A DNA stretch of 64,000 bases. It comes from Tetradesmus obliquus. Lineage: Eukaryota; Chlorophyta; Chlorophyceae; Sphaeropleales; Scenedesmaceae. Location of the stretch: positions 1,178,001 through 1,242,000 of the forward strand of contig CP126207.1 in the NCBI GenBank assembly GCA_030272155.1, in the 5' to 3' direction. The notes under the pieces are model-generated. The model was given only the letters and a program-made list of their open reading frames with translations. It searched no databases and was not told the origin of the DNA. The position numbers and the translations under genes were made by a program. The first letter of the stretch is position 1. Every line of letters begins with the position of its first letter. Below are positions 1 through 11,578 of the stretch, in pieces.

Positions 1-1254
1 GCTGTACTACATCCAAGCAAGAAGAAAACCACTCCTACCGCTGCGGCTAGCTAAGCTGACCTACAAAAACAAAAACCACTCCTACCGCTACCTACATGCA
101 GCAACTCCACCAGATGGCTACACTGTCGCCACAAGTACGGGCACCACCACAGCCCCAGGTAGCTGCCCAGACACGTAATGCATTTGACAACGGCTGATGC
201 GAGAACAGCAATGCGAATGCAAGCACATTGCTGCTCCCTACGCGCAGCAGACACAAACCAAATAAAGTACACTGCCCAGACAGCACTACTGGCAGGCAAT
301 CTACTGATCCATAGCAGCAGTTGCAGGGGTCATCATCTGCAACACGTTGCTGCCGCTGCAGGCCACCAACTGCAGCAGCCTGCAGAAGGAATTTAAGGAC
401 ACTCCAGACACTGAACCAGCAGTCCAGCACGCTCAACAGTCACAAGGGGTTGCCTAGCCAATCACATCATGTGGTGAAAGGCGATTGCAAGGGCACCGCA
501 GCACCTCGAGCATTACCAGCACCTTGCCTGCTTCTGCTGTAGTCCTACTGCTGTGACCATGACACAACTCCAGGCGCCAGCTTGGGTACCAGCGAGCGCT
601 CAACTATTGCCGAGCACATCTTCCTGAAGTTGTAGCCGACTGCCTGGGCTTCCACTGCGCGCTGCACGGCTGTCAACTGTGCTGTCTCTTCGGCGACCCG
701 GCGTAGCTGCGTAGGCAGGCAGTATCGGCCTGCAGGACGCCACTCCTCTTATCTAATACAGCTTCAGCATTAAAAGAAGCTGCACTAGACGGTCTTCCGA
801 CTCGCGGGCCGCAACTGGCGCAGCCGGGCTGGTCCAGAGGGCAAAGCAAGCCAAGCCTTTTTACGTCCTGCTCAAAGTGATTAAATATATTCCTGAAGTA
901 TAGATATAAGTAAACGCACCACACTCACTGTGCAGTACTCATAGTGCCGCAATGTAATACGTACACAGAACTGCCGACTGCTGGCTACCCGCAGCAAAGA
1001 AGTAGCAAGGCAAGTAGCAGTAGCAAAACACGTGGAAGCCACTCGCACCAATTGGCTACATCAAAATGCATCAAAACGAGCCACACGCATCGCGCCGCCC
1101 AGTAAAGAAGTGTCAAGGCAAGGCACGTGAAATGCAGTAGCAAGCCAAAGGCATCAAATCGCGCCACCCAGTGCAAGCCTTGAAGCAGGGTATGCACTTT
1201 TTCAAGATGCCAGCTCAAACAATACAGCTGCAACACATCAAGGGGCCGGGGTTT
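1..1254. other. gene-free stretch
   Basis: No open frame here shows a recognisable domain, codon pattern or splice-site chain. The short frames on both strands are rich in Cys, His and Trp, as expected from random reading of CA/TG-rich DNA. I see no RNA gene. It resembles the rest of the left 11.5 kb. Confidence 0.5.
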
Positions 1255-1320
1255 GTCATCACCATGTCACCCATCAACCCATGACGTGGACGCTATGGCT
1301 TGATGGGTAACAAGATGAAG
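1255..1320. repeat. inverted pair of LINE-type 3' tail sequences
   Basis: Two copies of the tail motif found at the 3' end of the LINE at 14.1 kb (core GGCTTGATGGGTAACATG) lie head to head. The left copy (1,255-1,283) reads on the minus strand and the right copy (1,291-1,320) on the plus strand, 7 bases apart. The copies differ at several positions. This could be two independent insertions or a small fold-back derivative. No coding part of the LINE accompanies them. Confidence 0.55.
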
Positions 1321-1984
1321 ATACAAGGGGTTTGGGTTGGATTCAACGCCACGCACTCCGCTACCAACCACACAGGTGGCACTGCCCAGAAGTTCCCGCT
1401 TCAGACATAGAAGTCCACACACATCCAAAGGTACCACACAACCGTTTCAGTCGTAAAAGGCTGCAGACATCAAAAGGTGCCCCACACACCCGTACCAATG
1501 CTGCAGCACACAGCTGAGCCACAATGCAGAGGGAAAGCGCCGAGCAGCAGCAGCAGCAGCAACAGCTGTTGCTGCTGCTGTGCACGGGCTTGCGCCCGAC
1601 ACCTGCTGTGCACTGAATGCAAATCAAACAGCCAATGTACATAGTACTAGTTAGTGACAATGTATAGTAGCGTTGATAGTACTGTAGTGCTTATTCAGAG
1701 TGTGCCGTACGCAGCAGTAAAGAGGTGCAGGTCACATAGCACAGCGTGCGCGCATCCGCAGCTGTCTACGAGTAGGCGCAGCCTTTGGCTGCTGGCCCAC
1801 CAACGAAATCAATCGTGAATCAAACCGTCCTGATTAAACGCGGCGATGCAGAGCAGCAGACAAATCGAGCAGAAATCTAGCACAGTCAGCATGTCCCATT
1901 GAAATACGCCTCATCAGATAACACCTTGGTATGTGGCCACAGCACACAGCCACTGCGCAGACAGACGCCTGAGGCGCATGAGGC

Positions 1985-2165
1985 GCGGACATAACAACAG
2001 TACTGTGCTGATATGCATATCCTGCATATGCTGCATATCCTGCATAATGCCCCGTCGCACCAGAGCACACACGCCTGTGACGTGAGGCTGCAGGTGCGTG
2101 GCACGGGGACATAACAACAGTACTGTGCTGAGATGCATATCCTGCATATCCTGCATGATGCTCCG
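1985..2165. repeat. degenerate tandem duplication, about 119-bp unit
   Basis: The block beginning with GACATAACAACAGTACTGTG and ending in a run of CATATCCTGCATATCCTGCAT recurs about 119 bases later with small indels. The inner 9-base motif TATCCTGCA is itself iterated. No gene is associated with it. Confidence 0.7.
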
Positions 2166-2199
2166 TTGTAGTGCTCAAACCGCGCGCACACACACAACA

Positions 2200-3360
2200 G
2201 GCGCGTGCCTACCTGCGCAGCGGCAGGAGGCGTACAATCAGCTGCAACAAGTGCTCATCCGGTCACTCAAATGCCGCTGCTGTTGCGGCTGCTGCTGCAT
2301 TGCCGGCAAGCACAATCCGGTCGAGTGCAGGCAGCTGATGCATGCACAGCACCCGCACAAAGCAGCACGTGCGCAGCACGCAGCAGCTGCCATTGTACCA
2401 AATGCCGCAGCTGCTGCTGCATTGCCAGCGAGCACACTCCGATTGAAGAGTAAAAAGTGCGCTTGGCAGCTGTTGCCGATGCACATCACTCCCACAAGAC
2501 AGCACAGGGTGCTCCAAATTCAACGACAGCCAGGGTTTGAAAAGAGCAGAAACCAACAAACAAACCCTTTGTTGGGATTTAGTCAGGATCAGCGTTGCTC
2601 CGCACAGACATACCCCCACAGTGCTGCATCTCGGCCGCCGCACAGCCCCCAAAAAAACACCACACACCCTCGCACAGAGTGCATGAGGTGCACAAAATCA
2701 AACGAGGCAACCGGCGCACATATGACACGCAGCCGCTGCACACTCTCGCAAGCTGCCATGCAGCCAAACCAGCCGCTGGAACTGCCGCAGATCAAATGGC
2801 TCGGGCAGATTACTCCACCTGCACAGTCACACATAATCATAAATACACATGCGCGTCAGCCGCTGCCACAGCTGCAGCTTTTCCCCAGATTGCCAGCTAG
2901 CAGCAGTACTTTGCATCCATCCGAAGCCAGCCCAAACCTGCCCAGGGGCAAACTCCTCAACAACAAACAGTTTGTTGTTCCAGCCCTACTAAAAAGCAAT
3001 CCAGCAGCAGTACTGTGCATCCAAAGCCAGAGCAAACCTGCCCAAAAACGAGACGGAAAGCTCCCTGTTTGAAAGACATGGGGGTACGCTAAACCCATAC
3101 ATACTGCATAGCACAAAAAAAAATTGGCGCCACAGGCAGTTGACAGATTGCATGCAAGCACTGCCGCCGCCTGCGCTGCGCGGCAGCCTGCGCCCCCGCC
3201 GCATCCCCGCACCCTGCTGCGCCGCTAGGTGTGTTACGAAAAGCGTCATGTAACACTGTAAGGGTGTTATAACATGTGCTGACAGAGGGCCTGCTTAAAA
3301 GCACGCAGGCGAGCTGGGCTGGCCGACAGAGACAGAATCAACAGCTTGAAACAGCTGTAG
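2200..3360. other. gene-free stretch
   Basis: A 324-codon open frame crosses this part on the plus strand, but it has Cys/His/Gln-biased composition, no domain, and overlaps a repeat at its 5' end, so I do not call it a gene. Nothing else is supported. Confidence 0.45.
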
Positions 3361-3377
3361 GGAAGCCACGCCACCGC

Positions 3378-3573
3378 CAATGCGTACACATCAACCAGCG
3401 CTGCGTGTCATGTCGCAGACGGCCTGTGCTGTGCTATGCGCAGCAGCTGCACCTGAGAATGCACCAACACCAACACTGCATACACATCAACTAGTGCTGC
3501 GTGTGTCGTGTCGCAGACGGCGTGTGCTGTGCTGTGCTATGCGCAGCGCAGCAGCTGCACCTGAGAATGCACG
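3378..3573. repeat. tandem duplication, about 105-110-bp unit, two copies
   Basis: A block containing TACACATCAACCAGCGCTGC, then the CGCAGACGG and GCAGCTGCACCTGAGAATGC parts, is present twice in a row with small insertions in the second copy. It has no coding signature. Confidence 0.7.
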
Positions 3574-4800
3574 TGTGCCAGGAAACCACACCATACCACA
3601 TGACTCCAAGAATGCACCATCTGCTGCTCATGCTGAAGCAAGCAGCTGGCAGCTGGGCAAGCTGCAAGCAGGGATACAAGCAGTACAGCTATTTTGCTGC
3701 ATTAACCTCGATGAATGTGTTGTGGTGCGCAGAGTACAGTGCACAGCACTGCAGCGAGCCACTGAATCACATATGAGCGCTGCCGCCCGCTGCAATCATA
3801 TGCGCCGAGTGGAGTGCACATCACCGCAGCAGGCTACTCAACCACATAGGAGCGCCGCCTTCGCTGCAATCATATGCGCAGCCACGCGAGAACACAATAC
3901 ATCAATGTTGATAGACAGAGGTGCAGCAATCAAGCCCCCAGTGCAAAACATCGGCCCGGTACACAGTGCGGCAAGCCCGCCTTGCTATATGTGTCACTAT
4001 ACATGTGCCTGCGACATGCGATGTCGGAGAGAGAGATGCGACCCAACATGCACATGAACAGCATTGACTAGCATCACAAGCAGCCTTCATCATCATCAGC
4101 AGCATCAGCTAGTGCAGAAAGAAAGTGCTGGAATGCTGATATATACCCACGCGCTGCTGCGCCGGGCCCTCAACGCAGCCTGCCTATCAAAGCAGCTGGC
4201 AGCTGTAAACGCAGCAGCGCACCCACAGCAGCAGCAGCAGCAGCAGCGCGATCCCTGGCGCGGCATGCATGCAGATCACAGTCCCAGCAAACACCCAGTG
4301 CTGAAACAGGGGGGTCAGCTCACAGTGAGGTGTAACAATGATGATGCTACAACACGGCAGTATGCATTCCCACATGAGTCCAGTGGCTCCTGCCCGTTTC
4401 AAAACACTTCAAACGGGCAGCTGCCCGTTTCAAAGCAATTGAAACACGGCAGGGGCAGCTGGTCACGGCTCAACGATCAGCTGGTGCGAATAATAACATG
4501 TTGACAACACAAGGGCCTTGCATGCAGACAGGCAGGGTCAACACCTGTGCAGCCAGTCGCCGCCACCTGTGCAGAAATGCATTTGTGCCGTGCTTCGAGA
4601 TCACGCATCATGCGGCAGATGCGCAGCAGATGTGCAGCAGATGTTGCATGGCAGATATGCCTGGTGAGTGTGCGAGTGTGCTTCATCATTCACGCGACGT
4701 GCCAACACGCACCGTGCAACCCAAGTTATCAAGCAGCAGCATTTCAGCAGGCAGGTGTTTGCTGGCAGTCAATAGCTATGTCACACAAATGCTAGCCAAC
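3574..4800. other. gene-free stretch
   Basis: There is no recognisable gene, RNA or mobile-element signature. It contains a short (CAG)7 run near 4,229 and a three-fold short repeat of CAAACGGGCAGC-like sequence near 4,400-4,450. Confidence 0.4.
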
Positions 4801-5480
4801 ACCTGCTAGCCACACACACGCTAGCCACACACTACAGCAACGAACAGCCGCTGTCAAGTCATTCAGCACACAAGCTAGCCTCACAATCTAGTCACACAAT
4901 GCAGCAACGCACAGCCGCCGTCGACGCCCAGGCAGCGCATCTGCTCTCAACTGCAAGTCATTCAGCACACAAGCTAGCCACACACTACAGCAACGCACAG
5001 CCGCTGTCGTTGCCTGCAACTGCAAGTTATCCTCCTTCCTGCAACTGCAAGTCATTTAGCCCTCAAACCAGTTCAACAGCCGCGCACAAGCCGACACAAC
5101 AATGCAAAACCGGCTCGGCAGCGGCTGCACAGCAAAGTGAGGCATGTGTGTTGCGCTGCGCTGCCATCGCTGCTGCTGCAATCAGGCCGCAATACTACCA
5201 GCGTTGCAAGAGCGGCTGCAACTGCCAGCAGCGCGGCCTGATATGCCCCCCGTTCGGACCACACATCCCGACTGTACATAGTGTGCCTCAATAATATGTC
5301 GACAGTGGTTGCACAGCAAAGCAAGGCAAAGTGTGTTGCGCTGAGCTGCCATCGCTGCTGCTGCTGCAATCAGGCCGCGCTGCCATCGCTGCTGCTGCTG
5401 CCATCGCTGCTGCTGCAATCAGGCCGCGCCAGCGTTGCAAGAGGCGGCTGCAACTGCCGGCAGCGCGGCCTCACATGCCC
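4800..5480. repeat. degenerate tandem repeats
   Basis: Two adjacent repeat families are visible. From 4,800 to 5,060, units containing CTAGCCACACACTACAGCAA and TCAAGTCATTCAGCACACAA recur two or three times. From 5,070 to 5,480, a roughly 250-base block with CAGCAAAG, GCTGCCATCGCTGCTGCTGC and CAGCGCGGCCT occurs twice. Copies differ by substitutions and indels. Confidence 0.6.
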
Positions 5481-5583
5481 CCAGTTCGGACCACACACCC
5501 CACACACCCCGGGACTGTACATATCTGTGCCTCATTCACATGTTGACAGTTGTCGGGCAACCTCACACGCAGCCGCAGACACA

Positions 5584-6095
5584 CATGCACGTGCAGCCAG
5601 CTGGAGACGCTGCAGCAGCATATCCAGATCTGTGACACACATGCACATGCAGCCAGCTGGGGACTGTGCAGCAGCATACCCTTGGAGACTGTGCAGCAGC
5701 ATACCCTTGGAGACTGTGCAGCAGCATACCCAGATCTGTGACACACATGCACATGCAGCCAGCTGGGGACTGTGCAGCAGCATACCCTTGGAGACTGTGC
5801 AGCAGCATACCCTTGGAGACTGTGCAGCAGCATACCCAGATCTGTGACACACATGCACATACAGCCAGCTGGGGACTGTGCAGCAGCATACCCTTGGAGA
5901 CTGTGCAGCAGCATACCCTTGGAGACTGTGCAGCAGCATACCCAGATCTGTGACACACATGCACATACAGCCAGCTGGGGACTGTGCAGCAGCATACCCT
6001 TGGAGACTGTGCAGCAGCATACCCTTGGAGACTGTGCAGCAGCATACCCAGATCTGTGACACACATGCACATACAGCCAGCTGGAGACGCTGCAG
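5584..6095. repeat. higher-order minisatellite: 106-bp unit built from 25-bp subunits
   Basis: Near-identical 106-bp units repeat about four times. Each contains three 25-bp subunits (core CTGTGCAGCAGCATACCC) followed by a roughly 31-bp linker (core CAGATCTGTGACACACATGC). The flanking copies at both ends are shorter and start with GCCAGCTGGAGACGCTGCAG. Because neither 106 nor 25 is a multiple of 3, all frames are open in parts, producing several spurious overlapping reading frames. Confidence 0.95.
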
Positions 6096-6117
6096 GAGCC
6101 TAGTGATACCTTTTTGA

Positions 6118-6830
6118 GTGTGCGGAGGTAGTGGGGCGCGCAATCCCTTAGCGGTAGCAGATCTGTGCCTCAACCTGCAGTAGTCATCACACTGCCAGCT
6201 CCAAAAGGCCGTAGCAGCGCCAACCCAAACAGTGTGCAGCAGCAAATCCTTTAATATAAAGTGTGCAGACGTAGTGGGGCGCTCGCAGATCTGTGCCTCA
6301 ACCTGCAGTAGTCACCACACTGCCAGCTCCCGAAGGCAGCAGAAGCAAAATGAAGCCAAACAGTGCGCAATGTACAGGGGCAAGGAGGCACGGAGCAAGC
6401 AATGCTCACATTGCTTCACGTGCTCACATGAACCTCTCAAGAAGGGATGCAGCCAGCCTAACCTCAGCCCCGCAGCAGGCAAGCACGCCGCCAATCAGCC
6501 AGGCCTGCAAACACCCATCGTGTGCTACTCTTTAGACACAGCAGAAGTGCAAGACGCGGAGCAAGCAATGCTGCCATATGGCTCTCAGGAATAGCTGCAG
6601 CCAGCGTAGCCTCAGCAAGCATGCCACAATCACAGAGGGCTGCAAACACCCTTGGTGTGCTACTCTTGGATACAGCCAAAGCAATACTGCTGACATGAAG
6701 CTCTCAGGAAAGGCTGCAGCCAGCCGCACCTCAGCTCGGCAGCAGGCAAGCATGCCCCAACCAACCAGGCCTGCAAACACCCGTCGCGTGCTACTCTTAG
6801 ATACAGCAGAGGTGCAAGTCGGAGCAAGTC
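6118..6830. repeat. degenerate tandem duplications
   Basis: A block with GTAGTGGGGCGC and CAGATCTGTGCCTCAACCTG occurs at about 6,125 and again at about 6,270. Downstream, a block with GGCCTGCAAACACCC and GTGTGCTACTC occurs three times (about 6,500, 6,645 and 6,770). No coding evidence is visible. Confidence 0.65.
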
Positions 6831-6839
6831 AAAAGGTGC

Positions 6840-7740
6840 TCTACATCCTTCCCCTTCCGCAGGATTCTAGAAGGTGTGCGCCGCCACGTGCATGCCTGCT
6901 GCCGCAACATACTGTACAATGGGCGTGCACACAGCCCGGCGCATCACAACTGGAAGGAGAAAGCTACGCGCAGAGAGCTGAATGCAAACTAGCGTATGGA
7001 CCCACAACAGCTGCTAGCGCTGCAGCAGCGTCGCCCTGGGGGGCAGCCGTCGCATGCTGCTCTGGCATGCAGGCGAGCCATAATCCTGCAAGCAAACAGC
7101 ACTGGCGCATCATCAAAACCAGGCTCAACTAGCTCGGCAGCTCGAAATCAAGTGTGCTATGAATCAAGTGCGCTATCCTCCCACCGTCATCCGTCGTGAA
7201 AGACCCAGACGCTCGACAAAGACCCAGACGCTCGATAGCTTTAAATCAATGCGCTACATCCATCGGGGCCAGTCATCACGCCAGTTGAACCCAAAACCCA
7301 CACACGCCTCACACAGCTCGATCGGCAGCGCTCCCAAAAGCAGGCGCTGGCGCATTGTAACGCCACACACTTCTGTGCTGCCGACGTAACCAAGCCCAGG
7401 GACAGCCGTGTGACAAGCCGCAAGGGGCTGTAGTTGTGTTTGGGGGTAGCTGCGCTCGGCTGCAGCATCGCACGCTTTTGCGACCGCACAGGCAACAGCC
7501 AACAAATCCATCGTCGTCCCACGCAGCAGCAGCAGCAGCAGCAGCAGCTTGCAAGAGCACTGCTGTGCGGGTGGCGCTCCATGCACACCATAAACACAGC
7601 ACATGCCAGTGCGGATCTGCGTTTTTCAAGCAGCACGCAGCGTAACACAGTAACGCCCTGTCAACCGAGCAGCTGTGCAACCGACAGTCCATAGAGCACG
7701 CTGCAATCATCAGGTCGCGGCATACACATTCCAAGCCCTC
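6840..7740. other. gene-free stretch
   Basis: No supported gene. A (CAG)7 run lies near 7,526. Open frames here are shadows of triplet repeats. Confidence 0.4.
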
Positions 7741-7750
7741 TCCGCCACGC

Positions 7751-7890
7751 ACGACAGCAACACAGACTCGGGGCGTTCTGCGCAACAGCTGACACCACGC
7801 ACAACAGCAACACAGACTCGGGGCGTTCTGCGCAACAGCTGACACCACGCACAACAGCAACACAGACTCGGGGCGTTCTGTGCAACAGCT
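7751..7890. repeat. 50-bp tandem repeat, 2.8 copies
   Basis: The unit beginning ACRACAGCAACACAGACTCG repeats exactly every 50 bases (starts 7,751, 7,801 and 7,851). The third copy is cut short at about 7,890. The copies are nearly identical, so the array is young. Confidence 0.95.
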
Positions 7891-9044
7891 GGCCAAATTT
7901 GGCTTTGTCAACAGCAGTCAACCGCAGTCAAATCCGGCGACAGAGGACACAGCATGCTCGCATGCGGGCGGCCATAACAGGCTGCTGGACACTGCATGTC
8001 AAACACCGATGTGCACGGCAGGTCAAACGCCGATGGATGATAGTGCCAAGGTGCTAGCCAGGTTGCAGCATGCATGATATCTCTACCTCTTTCCATGCCA
8101 TTACTTCAACATGAGGACCAGGCTGCCACACAGAGCTGATCACGTATCCTACACAATGCCTGTGCAGACGCAAACTCACAGACACAGCACAGCATGGCGC
8201 ACTGTGCTGCGCAGACGCAATGCAGACCGCAGCACAACGCGAGAGTTGAATCGAAAGATCGATAGCGGATACACCAATGCGGCATCCCTCTCATCAGCAC
8301 GCAGACAGCAGCGGGGATCCAACCCACTGCAAGCTTGCTTCCCAAGCCAAATCAAGTATGGCTCGGAACCGTCATGCAAACGGCACCAACAGCGGAACTG
8401 TACAGCTCTACTGCGCCGCTCCGCACGTGGCTGCTTCGTCAGACAAGGACATGGACATCACACAGATGCAGATGCAGCACCGCAGCAACCATGAGCAGCA
8501 GCAGGCCCATCGCAGTGTCCCTCAAGGCCAGGGGCCTGTCAGATTTTGACAGCACAACCAGCCAGACAGCACACAGAGGCTGCTCATTGATTGACTGCAC
8601 AGCGGCCGCAGGCAGCAAATACGCGTAGGCGCAGGCCCTGCCGGACACATATACCCCCGCATACCGTTTTCGGCGGCACTTTGCACTTCTGCAAGTCCTG
8701 CATAGACTCGCCAAGGCACCACAGCAAGTCAGGGTACCAGCAGCAGCGGCAGCAGCAGCAGCGGCGGCAGCATCGGCCCTGCAAGCTGCTGCTGGTACAG
8801 CTGCTGCTGGTACCAACCATCCCAGGCATACATACACACTGTGTACTACGCTGGATCCACACGCCTCGCCGCCTGCTCCTTTTCACGTTCTTCACCACAC
8901 ACCCTCCCCCACCGCCCACACCTACCAAGAGCTGCAATCCAATACAAAGAAGTGCCAACGTGCGTTAGCAGCAGTGCCGCCACGGCCATGATCGCTGCTG
9001 CAGCCCACCTTACCGCATGCCAGCCTGCTCTGAATCAAATCAAA
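7891..9044. other. gene-free stretch
   Basis: No domain-bearing frame or splice chain is seen. It contains short CAG/CGG triplet runs near 8,740-8,800. Confidence 0.4.
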
Positions 9045-9290
9045 GTCGCACGAAATCCAAGTCACACAAGAGCTGAGACCATACAAGAGCTGAGCTGGAA
9101 CAAGTCGGCAGCTGCACACCCACCACATGCAAGGTGTTCACAATGCGAGCCCCAACACGGGTAAACGTCGCACGAAATCCAAGTCACACAAGAGCTGAGC
9201 CCATACAAGAGCTGAGCCGGGACAAGTCGGCAGCTGCACACCCACCACATCCAAGGTGTTCACAAGGCTAACCCCGGCACGGCTAAATTG
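9045..9290. repeat. 122-bp tandem duplication, two copies
   Basis: The block from GTCGCACGAAATCCAAGTCA to the ACACCCACCACATSCAAGG part occurs at 9,045 and again at 9,167, with about 90% identity by eye. Inside each copy the motif ACAAGAGCTGAG is itself doubled. Confidence 0.9.
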
Positions 9291-10117
9291 AGCCGGCGGC
9301 GTGAGAGCGAGAGAGAGAGTCTCAGCGCAGCAAGCGCACACAAACACAACACAATTGCAACACATACAGCAGACACGCGCGCCAGCAGCAGCCATCGGCC
9401 TGCAGCGCAGTCATAAGGGCGCTGCTGCCAAAGGCGCTGCTGCTGCTGCTGCTGTTGCAGCAGCAGCACTGAGTGCTGCCTCTACCTCCACCTCATCAGT
9501 CGCACTGAAATCAGCAGCACTGAAATCAGCAGCACTAAAAGCAGTAGGGGATCAGCAGCAATCCTAACAGCAGCAGCAGGGAAGACGCTGCTGCTTGCAG
9601 GAAAGCACAAACACACCTCGGCAGTAAGGCGGGTGTGCAGCCAGTCAAAAGAAGAGAGATATCACACGAGAGTGAATCGCTCTCACCTAGGCACCATTGT
9701 GCATGCGTGGATGTGTCAGTGCGCAAGCCGCCGAGTCGAGCAGTCATGCCACAAGCTCCATAATCAACAGTGAAAACGCAGCTCACAGCCGCAGCCACAC
9801 ACGCGCGCCGCGCAGCCGCATGCAGGCAAGCTAGACACCCCACCCCACCAGCCATGCATATGCATACGTTAGCGCAAACGGCTGCTGTAACACGTGCACA
9901 GTGGAGCCAGTCAAGCCATGCTCACCAGCGGCAGCGCGATTGTAGCCACAACCAACCAGCCATGCATATGCATACGTTAGCGCAGCTGCTGCCGTAACAC
10001 GTGCCAGTCAAGCCATGCACGGAACAAGATTAGGAAGCAGCAGTATGTACAACAAGTACAGTACATACCATACCATGCCATAGCCGAGCGGCACGTGGAG
10101 CATGACTGGGCACACGC
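9291..10117. other. gene-free stretch with a dispersed 25-base repeat
   Basis: CCATGCATATGCATACGTTA plus following bases is present at 9,852 and 9,960. No gene is supported. Confidence 0.4.
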
Positions 10118-10212
10118 CACAGCAGCAGCAACTGCAGCGTGCTCGTGCCACAGCAGCAGCAACTGCAGCGTGCTCGTGCCACAGCAGCAGCAACTGCAGC
10201 GTGCTCGTGCCA

Positions 10213-10243
<31 letters not shown>

Positions 10244-10365
10244 TGCAGCGTGCTCGTGCCACAGCAGCAGCAGCAGCAGCAACTGCAGCGTGCTCGTGCC
10301 ACATTACATGCAGCCACAGCAGCAGCAGCAACTGCAGTGTGCTCGTGCCACATTACATGCAGCCA
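10118..10365. repeat. CAG-rich minisatellite
   Basis: Units made of a variable CAG run followed by CAACTGCAGCGTGCTCGTGC repeat about six times. The last two units carry an inserted CACATTACATGCAGCCACA segment. The unit length varies with the CAG number. Confidence 0.9.
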
Positions 10366-11578
10366 CACAGCTCCGCTGCAGGAGGCCGACTGCCCCCACT
10401 TTGTCACTAACATGTCATTAACATGTCAATAACATGCAAAGTGACGTTGCTGAGCTGTGCATGCCAGCAGCCGCAGTGCGTGCTAGGGTCCCTTTGGATG
10501 CACGCAGCCCTTAGCGGCACTTACAGCATGCGTTGATCTATCAGGATCACAACAAACACACACATTACATGCGCTGGCTGGCACGCACACGCACAAACAT
10601 GCGGTATTACACACATGAACACACACACAGCGCCCGTTGTGAACCTGACGTGCAGCTATTCGCCGCACATGGTACCGCAGGGATCCAGCAGCAGCGTCTG
10701 GCAGCCACCGCAAACAGTCAGCATGCGACCAGTCAGCATGCAAGCAGCCAGCATGCAAGCAGTCGGCATGTGGGGCCCAGCGTTGTTGATACGTGCCATC
10801 AAGCAAGCGCGCTGCACGCGCCAGCAAGAGCAGTATGATATTGATGATATAAGGTACGGTACCATGTATTGCCCTATGCGTTATGCGTATGAGCCGCAAA
10901 CAATACTACGCGCCCTGCACACCCAGACGACAGCGACACGCAGTGCTAAAGGATGAAGATTCGGTATGTAAGTCCATGCACAAAGCACAGCTGTCACCGC
11001 CCAGGCAGCGGCGCCTGCCGCATATGTGAATGTCCTGATGAAGCACCACACCATGCACAGCAGCGTCACACCCAGTCCCCTCACCAACGCCACCCCCTCA
11101 GCAATAGCATCAAGGCCACCACCCACTGGAACTGTTATAACTGTCATAACACTGTTATAACAGCAGCAGCCGCGTCACGACTGTCCCTGCCCGGTTGTGA
11201 GTCACCATATACACAGGCCTGCAATCAAGCTTTCCTCATCACCAGCCTTCCAGCATTGCCTGAAGCTCCACCCACAAGTCATGTGTGAGGGTTGAAGACT
11301 ACCAACAACAATGCGCAACCACAGCACCCGTCTGCTGCTGGCAAGCAAAGTAGCACAAGCCAGCATGCAGGCACGCAGGGTAGGCAAAGCAGGTATGCTA
11401 AAATTCCAAACACAAGACGCTGCCAGGCAACAGCAGCCTCACAAGCAGAGGCGTGCTCGCAGGAAGGCTCGCACAATTACACGAAACACAGTCACAACTA
11501 CAGCCAAAGATTCACAGAATGCACATGGACGCAATGCACAAAATGCACATGAACGCGATGCACAGCGCAGCAGCTGCA
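10366..11578. other. gene-free stretch
   Basis: No supported gene. A short CATGCAAGCAGCC-type iteration lies near 10,725-10,770, and a TTATAACTGTCATAACACTG iteration near 11,133-11,160. Confidence 0.4.

Noticed and set aside
2098-3072. 324-codon plus-strand open frame
   Set aside because: Biased His/Gln/Cys composition, no domain, starts inside a tandem repeat.
5584-6095. CRISPR array
   Set aside because: The repeats are directly tandem without unique spacers, and no cas gene is present.
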